Shown here piece after piece: positions 56,226 to 64,000 of a stretch of 64,000 nucleotides of DNA; position 1 is the first letter of the stretch; every line of letters begins with the position of its first letter. The translations under genes and the position numbers were made by a program. Source of the DNA: Flavobacterium daemonense (GTDB lineage: Bacteria; Bacteroidota; Bacteroidia; Flavobacteriales; Flavobacteriaceae); contig NZ_VJYD01000004.1 of NCBI RefSeq assembly GCF_007341385.1, positions 186,001 to 250,000 on the forward strand, read 5' to 3'. The notes below the pieces were generated by a model, which searched no databases, was not told the DNA's origin, and saw only the letters and a list, made by a program, of their open reading frames with translations.

Positions 56226-56296
56226 AGGTTTCGGGACTGAATTTTTTGTTTTGCGAAAAATTTGCAGATAAAGCCGTAAATGCTTTTACGTATAGC

Positions 56297-56398
56297 TTGT
56301 CATTTCGACGAAGGAGAAATCTTCGCAAGTAACTCCGTAATGAAAATCAAATCTTTGTTGAGTATCTCGTGGAGATTTCTCCTTCGTCGAAATGACAA
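56297..56398. repeat. 102-bp palindromic element with 26-bp perfect arms
   Basis: The arm TTGTCATTTCGACGAAGGAG... (56297-56322) is repeated exactly inverted at 56373-56398, with 50 bases between. The sequence GTCATTTCGACGAAGGAG is one I associate with multi-copy intergenic elements of Flavobacterium genomes. It has no coding capacity and may be a REP- or MITE-like element. Confidence 0.85.
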
Positions 56399-56427
56399 TA
56401 TTGGGTCCATATTGCTTTTGTGACGAA

Positions 56428-57066
56428 TTACTTCATCAAAATCAATTTCCCAAAAGAAGAAGCAATATGAAAATTCGGTTCAGGAGTTTGTGGATTTACC
56501 CATGAAATCCAGGTTGGTTCATAATTCCGATTTTCATTTTTAGAAAATTTAGCTCTAAAAATTCCAGTTTCAATAGTATTGTTCTGAATCAAATTCAATT
56601 GGTTCAATGATTTAATGCTGATATTTCCCTCAACAACAAAAGAAACTTCGTCTTTTGATGCTTTTATATTCAATTCCGCTTTTGGCCATTTCCATCCAAA
56701 ATCGAAATCTTTGTTTGGCTTTGCCTTAAAATCCATTAATCTTGCCGAAGTATCCATTTCGAGACAATAATATGGATTCAAAGAATCATTTTCTCTAAAA
56801 AAAAGTTCGACGCGATCAGAATTTCCAATACTATCAAAACTATTATCTTTTTCGTCTATATAAATATCAGTATCAAAGACTCTGAATTGAAAATAGATAT
56901 TTTCGAAATCCCAAAGTGCACGAAATTCGATTTTTGAAAACGGTTTATTATTCCAAGGCGATGAAAAATCGGTGAGGCAATTTGCATTTTTCCAAACCGA
57001 AAAATCCAAAATTCCGTTCTCCTTTTTCAGATTTTTATCTATTAAAACTACGTGATATTCTTTCAT
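56428..57066 (-). CDS. CBM9-like carbohydrate-binding protein
   Basis: A 212-residue single-domain protein of the family 9 carbohydrate-binding type: FSKIEFRALWDFENIYFQFRVFDTDIY, NSDRVELFFREND and the ending NPQTPEPNFHIASSFGKLIL are typical. No signal peptide is visible, which is unusual for a binding module and suggests an intracellular or atypically exported protein. It lies alone, opposite in direction to the regulator and susC, inside the sugar locus. Confidence 0.8.
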   Translation of the reverse strand: MKEYHVVLIDKNLKKENGILDFSVWKNANCLTDFSSPWNNKPFSKIEFRALWDFENIYFQFRVFDTDIYIDEKDNSFDSIGNSDRVELFFRENDSLNPYYCLEMDTSARLMDFKAKPNKDFDFGWKWPKAELNIKASKDEVSFVVEGNISIKSLNQLNLIQNNTIETGIFRAKFSKNENRNYEPTWISWVNPQTPEPNFHIASSFGKLILMK

Positions 57067-57440
57067 GATTTTACTTCTAAATTTTCTTGTTTTTTGACTT
57101 TCTAAAAAACCGCAATTCGCTAAAATTTCCGTCCCTTTTTAGAGCTGTTTTTTTGAACCTCAATATTCGCATATAATTTTCTAAAAAAGTGTGCTTAAAA
57201 TTTCTTCAGAATCTTCTTAAATCAATTTTCCTACTAAAAACCAACATCAGAAAATCCTGTATAATATCCACATTTTTGGATTCGTAATTGCGAAATTCAT
57301 AAGATTTTATCAAAACATCATTTATAATTCATCTAAACAGCAATTTCGCATAAAAAAGCCATGAATACAAAGATGCTTTTATTTCCAAAATATTTTATAA
57401 AAATAGCAAGAATTTAAGTGAAAAAAAATGTTTCACACAA
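57067..57440. other. Intergenic stretch upstream of the operators
   Basis: No ORF, terminator or repeat was recognised in this AT-rich part of the 708-base gap before susC. The remainder, 57441-57774, holds the operators, promoter and a 5' leader of about 240 bases. Confidence 0.5.
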
Positions 57441-57445
57441 TTTTA

Positions 57446-57459
57446 TGTGCTCGAGAACA
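57446..57459. promoter_or_regulatory. LacI-type operator, susC promoter, distal
   Basis: TGTGCTCGAGAACA is the exact reverse complement of the distal kinase operator (55073-55086). Confidence 0.78.
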
Positions 57460-57468
57460 TGAATTTTG

Positions 57469-57482
57469 TGTGTTCGAGCACA
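57469..57482. promoter_or_regulatory. LacI-type operator, susC promoter, proximal
   Basis: TGTGTTCGAGCACA is the exact reverse complement of the proximal kinase operator (55050-55063), again 23 bases from its partner and 16 bases before the -33. Confidence 0.78.
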
Positions 57483-57498
57483 TTTTTTGTGTTTTTTC

Positions 57499-57529
57499 TT
57501 GTTTTATAAAAATATAATCTATAGTTTCG
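57499..57529 (+). promoter_or_regulatory. Promoter of the susCD operon
   Basis: -33 TTG (57499-57501), 20-base spacer, -7 TAGTTTCG (57522-57529). The mRNA would have a leader of about 240 bases before susC. Confidence 0.62.
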
Positions 57530-57774
57530 TCAGAGATTAATCTTAAAACTTAGTTAAAACGGTTAAAATTTTGGTGATTTTCAACCTTGAAAAATGATCA
57601 AAAAGGAACTAAACAAGCTGAATTTCGATTGAAAAATGAGATAGAATTTTCAATTGAAAATGATCTTAAAAAAAAGTCGAATAAAAAAACAAAAATGAAT
57701 TTGCCAATCAAAAAAGAAATCTAAAACCTACAAACAAAAAAACAATTAAACATTAACCAAAACCAATTTTTAGT

Positions 57775-60700
57775 ATGAAATTATTAACCCAAAAAAAGCC
57801 AAGAGATTTTCGGATTAACAATTTATCTCGTAAAGAAATCAAACTGACAGTTCTATCACTATTAGTTTTTACATTTCAAGCTTCGGCTGCTGCATCAATA
57901 AGCACTTCAGATAAAAATTACACTTCATTATTTTTTGAGAAAACGATAAAAGGTACAGTAACTGATCAGAATGGTTTGCCTCTTCCGGGCGCAAATGTTG
58001 TCGTAAAAGGTTCTTCTAAAGGTGTTCAGACAGATGTTGACGGAAGTTTCTCTATTACAGTAGCAGATAACGTTACTAAACTGGTTGTTACCTACATTGG
58101 TATGGAAGATCAAGAAGTAACAGTAACTAATTCTCCTCTGAAAATTGTCATGAAAGAAGCAGGACAAAAACTAGACGAGGTTGTTATTGGGTACGGAAAA
58201 GCTAAGAAAAAAGATCTTACAGGTGCTGTAGCTTCGGTTGGCAAAGACAATTTAAACTTAGGTGGTACTGTTGCCAATGTTGGTCAAGCCTTGCAAGGAC
58301 GTGCTTCGGGGGTTCAAGTACAGCAAAATAGCTATGCTCCGGGAACTAATCCATCTGTGGTTATTCGTGGAGGAAACTCGATCACCACTTCAAATGCGCC
58401 ATTGTACGTAGTTGATGGATTTATTACAAGTACTGGTGCATCGATCAGCCCGAATGATATTGAAAGCATCCAGATTCTTAAAGATGCTGCTTCTACTGCA
58501 ATTTACGGTTCTCGAGGTGGAAATGGAGTTATCATGATTACGACTAAAAAAGGAAAATCAGGTAAAATGCAAATTGAAGGCGAGATTTCTGATGGTTTCC
58601 AAAACATTATTCAGGAACCATCTTTATTGAACGGACAACAATATGCTTCTATTCAAAATGCTATTGCTGCTGAAAACGGAAGACCAGCGGTTTTTCCTCC
58701 AAGTTTTCCTATTGCAAATACAAATTGGTTTGAAGCGGCGACTCGTCCTGGCGAAGTTTTAAACAGAACGTTGACTTTTAGCGGAAGCGATAAAACATCC
58801 AAATTTTTCTTGTCTGGAAATTATTTAAAACAAACCGGAGCCATTGAAAACACTGATTTTACAAGATACAGCGTTCGTATTGGAACAGAGAAAAAATTTA
58901 CTGAAAAAGTTACTGTAGGCGCAAATGTATATGGGGCTGCAAGTGAAGGACATAATAGTGATTTTGGTGATAATATTTTGTCTCCAATGTTCTCTATCCA
59001 GACTGCACCTCCTTCAATTCCTATTTACAATGCTGATGGTTCTTATTACAAATACCAAGGAAAAGATAACGCTTTGGCACTTTTGCTTGAACCAACAAAC
59101 CACACAATCAATAGATTGGTGAACGGTAACATGTTTATGGATTATGAAATCATCAAAGGTTTAACCTACCACTTTGGAGCCGGCGCAGAATGGCAAGAAA
59201 ATATTCAAGGACTTTATACACCAAGAACTCTTGTTGCTGGTGCTGCCTTAAACGGTACGGGTTCTGAGGAAAATAAAACGTATTTTAGATGGAGTACAGA
59301 ACAATATTTGACGTATAAATTCAATATTAAAGAACAACATTCTTTTACGGCAATGTTTGGAACATCTAACCAAAAAGATACTTACGAAAGAATGAAAGCG
59401 GCTGGTTCTGGTTTCGCAAATGATATTTTGACGTATTACAATCTTGAAAGTGCTTCGGTTTACTTGAAACCAGAAACGCAAAAACAAGAAACAAAACTTA
59501 CTTCTTATTTTGGAAGGTTGGGTTATGCTTTTGACGACAAATATTTAGCTTCATTTACTATTAGACGTGACGGTTCTTCTCGTTTTGGTCCAAATAATAA
59601 ATACGGTACTTTCCCTTCTGGAGCAGTGGCGTGGAGAATTTCAAAAGAATCTTTCATGCAAAATTTTGAAACGCTTTCAGAATTAAAATTAAGAGTTAGT
59701 TACGGTATTACAGGAAATGACGGAATTGCTGATTATGCGTACATGTCAACTTTACAGCCTTGGAACACTACTATTTCGGATGGTTCTTTTGAAGGTGGTA
59801 ATGAACCTAAAAACTTAGCAAATCCCGATTTGAAATGGGAGCAGCAAGCACAAGCCAATATTGGTTTAGACATGGGATTCTTAAATGACAGAATCACTGC
59901 TACAATTGATGTTTACCAAAAGAAAACAACAGATGCCCTTTTAAACGTTCCTGTTGGAGGATGGTGGGGATTTTCGACACAAGTTCTTAACTCAGGATCA
60001 ATAGAGAATAAAGGAATTGAGCTAGGAATAAGCAGCGAAAATTTCAGAAATGATAAATTCTACTGGAGAACATCTTTAAATGTTGCTTACAACAAACAAG
60101 AGGTGATTTCATTGGCAGACAATGTTAAAATCATCAGCTATAATACTTCTAATCCGAGTGGTACAGTTTCTGGACGTGAATTCACAAGACTTGAGCCAGG
60201 TAAAGAAATGGGATTATTATACGGATTCAAATATGCAGGTGTTGTAAAAACGGGCGAAGTATATGCGCCACAACCTTTATCAAAACCAGGTGATCCAAAA
60301 TATGAAGATTTGAATGGAGACGGAAAAATAACTGCTGATGACAGAACTTATTTAGGAAATTCTACACCTCATTACATCATTGGTTTTAATAATGATTTGA
60401 GATTCGGAAATTTTGATGTGAACATTTTCTTCCAAGGAGCTCTTGACTATTCTGTTTACAACATGACTAAAATGGTTGGAGAATCAAGCACAAGCACTGA
60501 TGCTTTGAACCGCTGGGTTGCTGGAACTAATGAAAACACTGATATTCCGAGAGATGGCTACTACAAAAGCTCATACGGAAGTTATGTAAATTCAAAATTT
60601 GTTGAAGATGCTTCGTACTTGCGTCTTAAAAATTTATCTATCGGATATTCGATTCCGGAGAGCCTTTTAAAACCAACGAAATTTATTGACAACATCAGAT

Positions 60701-60873
60701 TGTATGCTACAGGCCAAAATTTATTGACTATCACTAAATATTCTGGAAACGATCCTGAAATTAACGGACATACTGGTACTGCCACGGCACAAAACCTTGG
60801 TGGTGGAATTGATTTCAACTCTTTCCCAGCTTCTAGAACGTTTATCTTAGGAATTAAAATAGCAATTCATTAA
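57775..60873 (+). CDS. SusC/RagA-type TonB-dependent outer-membrane transporter
   Basis: A 1032-residue outer-membrane importer for oligosaccharides. It has an extended N-terminus with a signal segment near 26-40, a CarboxypepD_reg-like domain (about 57-130, GTVTDQNGLPLPGANVVVKG), the plug with the SusC signature LDEVVIGYGKAKKKDLTGAV, and a long beta-barrel ending in FPASRTFILGIKIAIH. It works with the SusD lipoprotein encoded 32 bases downstream. The long leader carries two LacI-type operators upstream of its promoter. Confidence 0.95.
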   Translation: MKLLTQKKPRDFRINNLSRKEIKLTVLSLLVFTFQASAAASISTSDKNYTSLFFEKTIKGTVTDQNGLPLPGANVVVKGSSKGVQTDVDGSFSITVADNVTKLVVTYIGMEDQEVTVTNSPLKIVMKEAGQKLDEVVIGYGKAKKKDLTGAVASVGKDNLNLGGTVANVGQALQGRASGVQVQQNSYAPGTNPSVVIRGGNSITTSNAPLYVVDGFITSTGASISPNDIESIQILKDAASTAIYGSRGGNGVIMITTKKGKSGKMQIEGEISDGFQNIIQEPSLLNGQQYASIQNAIAAENGRPAVFPPSFPIANTNWFEAATRPGEVLNRTLTFSGSDKTSKFFLSGNYLKQTGAIENTDFTRYSVRIGTEKKFTEKVTVGANVYGAASEGHNSDFGDNILSPMFSIQTAPPSIPIYNADGSYYKYQGKDNALALLLEPTNHTINRLVNGNMFMDYEIIKGLTYHFGAGAEWQENIQGLYTPRTLVAGAALNGTGSEENKTYFRWSTEQYLTYKFNIKEQHSFTAMFGTSNQKDTYERMKAAGSGFANDILTYYNLESASVYLKPETQKQETKLTSYFGRLGYAFDDKYLASFTIRRDGSSRFGPNNKYGTFPSGAVAWRISKESFMQNFETLSELKLRVSYGITGNDGIADYAYMSTLQPWNTTISDGSFEGGNEPKNLANPDLKWEQQAQANIGLDMGFLNDRITATIDVYQKKTTDALLNVPVGGWWGFSTQVLNSGSIENKGIELGISSENFRNDKFYWRTSLNVAYNKQEVISLADNVKIISYNTSNPSGTVSGREFTRLEPGKEMGLLYGFKYAGVVKTGEVYAPQPLSKPGDPKYEDLNGDGKITADDRTYLGNSTPHYIIGFNNDLRFGNFDVNIFFQGALDYSVYNMTKMVGESSTSTDALNRWVAGTNENTDIPRDGYYKSSYGSYVNSKFVEDASYLRLKNLSIGYSIPESLLKPTKFIDNIRLYATGQNLLTITKYSGNDPEINGHTGTATAQNLGGGIDFNSFPASRTFILGIKIAIH

Positions 60874-60905
60874 TAGCTTTTTCAGTAACAATTAAATTTA
60901 TCAAA

Positions 60906-62417
60906 ATGAAAAAATATACAATATTATTGCTTTTACTTGCTGCAGGTTTGCAATATTCCTGTAATGAGGATCTGGATCCGACGGTATACAGCAGTTTAAC
61001 TAATACAAACGGATATCAAACCAAATCTGATGCGATTGCTGCCGTTAATTCAATCTATGGCCGATTAAAAGGACCATCTGTTGGAGACAACTTTTCGTAC
61101 TGGGCAACACGACATTTTGCGTTGACAGATATTGCGACAGATTTAGGTCATTGCCAATACGGTGGAGATCCGGGACAGTTGTCATTAGGAACTTGGAGTT
61201 CTACTAATGGTTTGCTTTTAGAAGACTGGAATGCGATGTATAAATTGGTTTCAAATGCAAACAACGCCATTTTTTACATCAGCAAAATGACTTCAATTAC
61301 TGATGAAGAAAAAGCTCAGTTTATTGCTGAAGCTAAATTCTTAAGAGCTTCTGCTTATATGGATTTGACAGATTCTTGGGGACCAGTTATCTTAATTACA
61401 GAAGATAACCTAGCTAATCCAAACTATTTAGAGCAGACTCCTCCAACTTCTGTTGAAGAAATTGATGCATTTTTGGTTAAGCAATTAACAGATGCAGCAA
61501 ATGTATTGCCTGTTAATTACAAGCAAAATACAATTTATGGCACAAATGATGTGGCACGTGCAACTAAAGGTGCTGCACTTACTTTATTAGCAAAACTTTA
61601 CTTGCGCAATCACGACTGGCAAAAAGTTGCAACGCTTACACAACAGGTAATGGCTTTAAACGAATACCGTCTTTTTCCATCTTACTTAGGTTTGTTTAAA
61701 GAAAGCAACAAATGGTGCAGCGAAAATATTTTCTCTTCTTTGAGTGATGCGAACACAAACGGAACTGAATTATTAAATCATTTTGGTCCTGTTGATCACC
61801 CGGTTGTTCAAAATAGATGGCAGTATTATACTGTAAACTGGGATTTCTACAACACTTTTGGCGATGAAGATGAAAGAAAACAATGTTTCTTCCCAGAATT
61901 TATGGGAACGGATGGTCTTCTTCATAAACAAGCACCTTCATTAGGAGCTGAACCACCATCTGGCGAATTTTATATGCCAGACGTTTCAACTAGAAAATAT
62001 GCCGATGATGAAACAACAACGTATTATGACGGACATAGTGTGAATATTTTACGTTATGCTGATGTTTTGTTGAGCAGAGCTGAAGCATTAAACGAAATTA
62101 GTGGTCCAACTCAAGAAGCTATCGACTTAATTAATCAAGTTAAAGGAAGATCACATGCAAAACTTTTGGTTTTGGCAGGATTGACAAAAGAGACGCTTAG
62201 AGATGCTATTTTGCAAGAAAGAGGTTGGGAACTTTTCTACGAAGGAAAACGTCGCGCCGATTTGATCAGAATGAACAAATATGATGTTCTTGTAAATGCA
62301 TATCATCTTAGAGTTGGAGAAGCTGCTCTTGTTAAGATGCCACAAAACAAATATTACACATACCCACAAAGTCAGGTTGATCTTAACCCAAAATTAAGCA
62401 ACGCCGACAGACAATAA
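60906..62417 (+). CDS. SusD/RagB-type sugar-binding lipoprotein
   Basis: A 503-residue surface lipoprotein (KYTILLLLLAAGLQYSCNEDLDP, acylated Cys at 19) that caps the SusC barrel and binds the glycan. The TPR-like helices and the RagB end (ILQERGWELFYEGKRRADLIRMNKY) are clear. The start is 32 bases after susC, and a strong terminator follows before the next gene. Confidence 0.95.
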   Translation: MKKYTILLLLLAAGLQYSCNEDLDPTVYSSLTNTNGYQTKSDAIAAVNSIYGRLKGPSVGDNFSYWATRHFALTDIATDLGHCQYGGDPGQLSLGTWSSTNGLLLEDWNAMYKLVSNANNAIFYISKMTSITDEEKAQFIAEAKFLRASAYMDLTDSWGPVILITEDNLANPNYLEQTPPTSVEEIDAFLVKQLTDAANVLPVNYKQNTIYGTNDVARATKGAALTLLAKLYLRNHDWQKVATLTQQVMALNEYRLFPSYLGLFKESNKWCSENIFSSLSDANTNGTELLNHFGPVDHPVVQNRWQYYTVNWDFYNTFGDEDERKQCFFPEFMGTDGLLHKQAPSLGAEPPSGEFYMPDVSTRKYADDETTTYYDGHSVNILRYADVLLSRAEALNEISGPTQEAIDLINQVKGRSHAKLLVLAGLTKETLRDAILQERGWELFYEGKRRADLIRMNKYDVLVNAYHLRVGEAALVKMPQNKYYTYPQSQVDLNPKLSNADRQ

Positions 62418-62426
62418 TAAATACCT

Positions 62427-62472
62427 AATCAAGAATAGACAGTTAAAATTGTCTGTCTATTCTTGATTTTTT
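62427..62472 (+). terminator. Terminator between susD and the arylsulfotransferase-like gene
   Basis: A perfect stem AATCAAGAATAGACA / TGTCTATTCTTGATT, then a T-run. It would reduce transcription of the next gene relative to susCD, as is common in polysaccharide loci. Confidence 0.9.
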
Positions 62473-62516
62473 AAACAAAAAAAGTACTTTTCTGTTTCAC
62501 AAAGAAAACCTTTAAG

Positions 62517-63929
62517 ATGATCAAAAAATTAGTATTAAAATGGAGTTTTATTTTGGTTTTGCTTGTTTTTGCAAGCTGTTCCAAAAATCATAACACTAGT
62601 ATCACAAATATCAATATTGGGACTCATAGCAACAACGAACTGAAAATTCAGATCGATGTTACTACGAAGGACGATGTTCAGGTATATGCAGAATATTGGG
62701 CAGATGAAAAAGGAACGGAACATAAAATAACTTCTCCTATATCAAAAACTGGTTTTAAGCACTCTTTGGTTCTTTGCAATATCAGTCCGGAAACTAATTA
62801 TAATTATCAATTGGTTACGATTCAGGACGGTGAAAAAAATACGAGCAAAATATATACTTTCAAATCAAGAAAATTGCCAGAATGGCTTCAAAAGCAATTC
62901 AAAGCAAATTGCCCAAAACCAGAATTATTGCCTGAAAATTTCAAAAAAGGCTTTATGCTTTTGGCAAAAAGAGAAACTCCAGGAACAGCTTATATAGTGG
63001 ATTACAAAGGAAATTTAAGATGGTATCACACTGTTGAAGGAACTGGATTTAAAGTAGCTCATTTTACTAAAGATCAAACGATTCTTTCCATTTTAGGAAC
63101 AAACGACGAACCTACAAGCTACGGAAGCGAGATCTTAGAAATCAATCTTCAAGGCGATACATTGACACACATTAAAAAAGGACAAGGCGATTTGAAACAA
63201 AGTATTCATCATGAAATTTTAAAGAAATCGGCTAATGAAATTGTTACAATAACGGTCGATCAAAAAATTATGGATTTGACTTCTATTGGAGGCAAAAAAA
63301 GAGATACAATTAATGGTGACGGAATTTTGATATTGGATAAAAAAGGAAAAAAAATCTGGAAATGGAGTGTTTTTGACGAATTGGATCCAATGAAAGACAA
63401 AGATTTGCTGAAAACAAAAAAAGACTGGACACACGCCAACAGTTTGAATTATGATACCGACGGAAATTTTCTGCTTTCCTTTTACAACAACGGACAAATT
63501 TGGAAAATTGACTCTAAAACAGGAAAAGTAATTTGGAAATTAGGCAAAGGCGGCACAATGAAAATGGCGCCAGATTCTAATTTTTCTCAGGCGCACGCTG
63601 CGCACATCAATCAAGAGGGAAGTTTGTTATTTTTTGATAACGGCGTTGACAAAAAGCAATCTTCTGTTTTTGCTTTAAAAATAAATGAAAAAGACAATTC
63701 AGTAAATCTGGATTACCAAATAAAATTACCAAAAGATATTTATAATGACAGAATGGGGAGCGCTTACATGATCAATAAAGATCTTTTTTTAGTTTGCTGT
63801 TCAAAAAGACATATAACAGTATTAATAAATAAAAAAGGAGTTTTGCTTTGGGCTTTAGAGTCTGAAATTCCGCCCTACAGAACACAGTTTATTGAAGAAG
63901 AAAAGATGAAGCCTTTTCTTCTAAATTAA
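62517..63929 (+). CDS. Arylsulfotransferase-like lipoprotein
   Basis: A 470-residue exported lipoprotein (VLLVFASCSKN, Cys at 21). After an Ig-like N-terminal domain (about 30-120) comes a six-blade propeller of the arylsulfate sulfotransferase type, with repeated blades (GFMLLAKRETPGTAYIVDYKGNLRW, GDGILILDKKGKKIWKW, GQIWKIDSKTGKVIWKLG) and histidines in HHEIL, THANSL and QAHAAH. PQQ-dependent sulfate transfer is known for the E. coli relative; substrate here is unknown. It follows SusD within the same locus. Confidence 0.8.
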   Translation: MIKKLVLKWSFILVLLVFASCSKNHNTSITNINIGTHSNNELKIQIDVTTKDDVQVYAEYWADEKGTEHKITSPISKTGFKHSLVLCNISPETNYNYQLVTIQDGEKNTSKIYTFKSRKLPEWLQKQFKANCPKPELLPENFKKGFMLLAKRETPGTAYIVDYKGNLRWYHTVEGTGFKVAHFTKDQTILSILGTNDEPTSYGSEILEINLQGDTLTHIKKGQGDLKQSIHHEILKKSANEIVTITVDQKIMDLTSIGGKKRDTINGDGILILDKKGKKIWKWSVFDELDPMKDKDLLKTKKDWTHANSLNYDTDGNFLLSFYNNGQIWKIDSKTGKVIWKLGKGGTMKMAPDSNFSQAHAAHINQEGSLLFFDNGVDKKQSSVFALKINEKDNSVNLDYQIKLPKDIYNDRMGSAYMINKDLFLVCCSKRHITVLINKKGVLLWALESEIPPYRTQFIEEEKMKPFLLN

Positions 63930-63942
63930 AAAAACAATTAAC

Positions 63943-64000
63943 ATGAAAAAAGTAATTCTTCTCGGTCTCTTTTCAGCGTTGCCAATTATTGTTTTCAATT
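63943..64000 (+). CDS. Truncated gene with signal peptide
   Basis: An ATG 13 bases after the preceding stop opens MKKVILLGLFSALPIIVFN, a signal-peptide-like start, and runs off the window edge. It is probably the next gene of the sugar locus. Nothing more can be said. Confidence 0.6.
   Translation, partial: MKKVILLGLFSALPIIVFN

Overview
The window is about 64 kb of AT-rich chromosome from a Bacteroidetes bacterium, most likely a Flavobacterium close to F. johnsoniae. The evidence is indirect but consistent: SusC/SusD pair, a type IX secretion sorting tail on a subtilase, TAnnTTTG promoter elements with no Shine-Dalgarno signals, an alpha-oxoamine synthase of the sphingolipid/capnine type, families found mainly in Bacteroidetes (DUF4834, DUF3810, DHCW cupin), and short intergenic palindromic repeats. 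I saw no tRNA, rRNA, CRISPR array, insertion sequence or prophage. Both ends cut genes: uvrA on the left and a gene with a signal peptide on the right.

Region 1-42 kb is ordinary chromosome. It holds the uvrA end; an MscS channel; a leftward surface-polysaccharide set (YfhO-like membrane protein, GT4-like glycosyltransferase, flippase); a GNAT-like protein; the alpha-oxoamine synthase; an NYN-LOTUS protein with an FMN glutamate-synthase-like protein; twin lipoproteins and a GH88 hydrolase; rdgB; a DEAD-box helicase with RNA-binding tail; pepD; an ECF sigma factor with a membrane partner; PlsC; a Nudix CoA pyrophosphatase; nitronate monooxygenase; a T9SS subtilase; mnmA; an odd exported PEP/pyruvate-dikinase-like protein; yidC and pyrG.

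Region 42-48 kb is the most distinctive. A leftward cluster encodes a GT-A-like glycosyltransferase (DUF6625 type), a 282-residue protein with a textbook double-glycine leader followed by a Ser/Thr/Gly/Asn-rich linker and a glycine-zipper membrane segment, two 71-72 residue two-helix membrane proteins of similar layout, a C39-peptidase ABC exporter with its full catalytic set, and an HlyD-type adaptor split by a one-base deletion. I read it as an export system for a large, possibly glycosylated, bacteriocin-like protein with two candidate immunity proteins, whose adaptor is broken in this sequence or by an assembly error.

Region 49-64 kb is a sugar-use locus: NagB fused to a PIG-L deacetylase, a sugar MFS permease, a sugar nucleotidyltransferase, a GHMP sugar kinase, a LacI-type regulator, a CBM9-like protein, SusC, SusD and an arylsulfotransferase-like lipoprotein. 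Two promoters pointing away from each other (the kinase operon and susC) carry the same arrangement: two 14-bp palindromes of consensus TGTGYTCGAGMACA spaced 23 bp, then a -33/-7 promoter. This predicts one LacI-type regulon covering uptake and phosphorylation/activation of the sugar.

Intergenic space is rich in small repeats. The clearest family is a tandem octamer, CTAAGRNN, found in sense orientation at the 3' end of five genes; a heptamer version flanks the uvrA terminator, and several perfect inverted repeats sit between genes.
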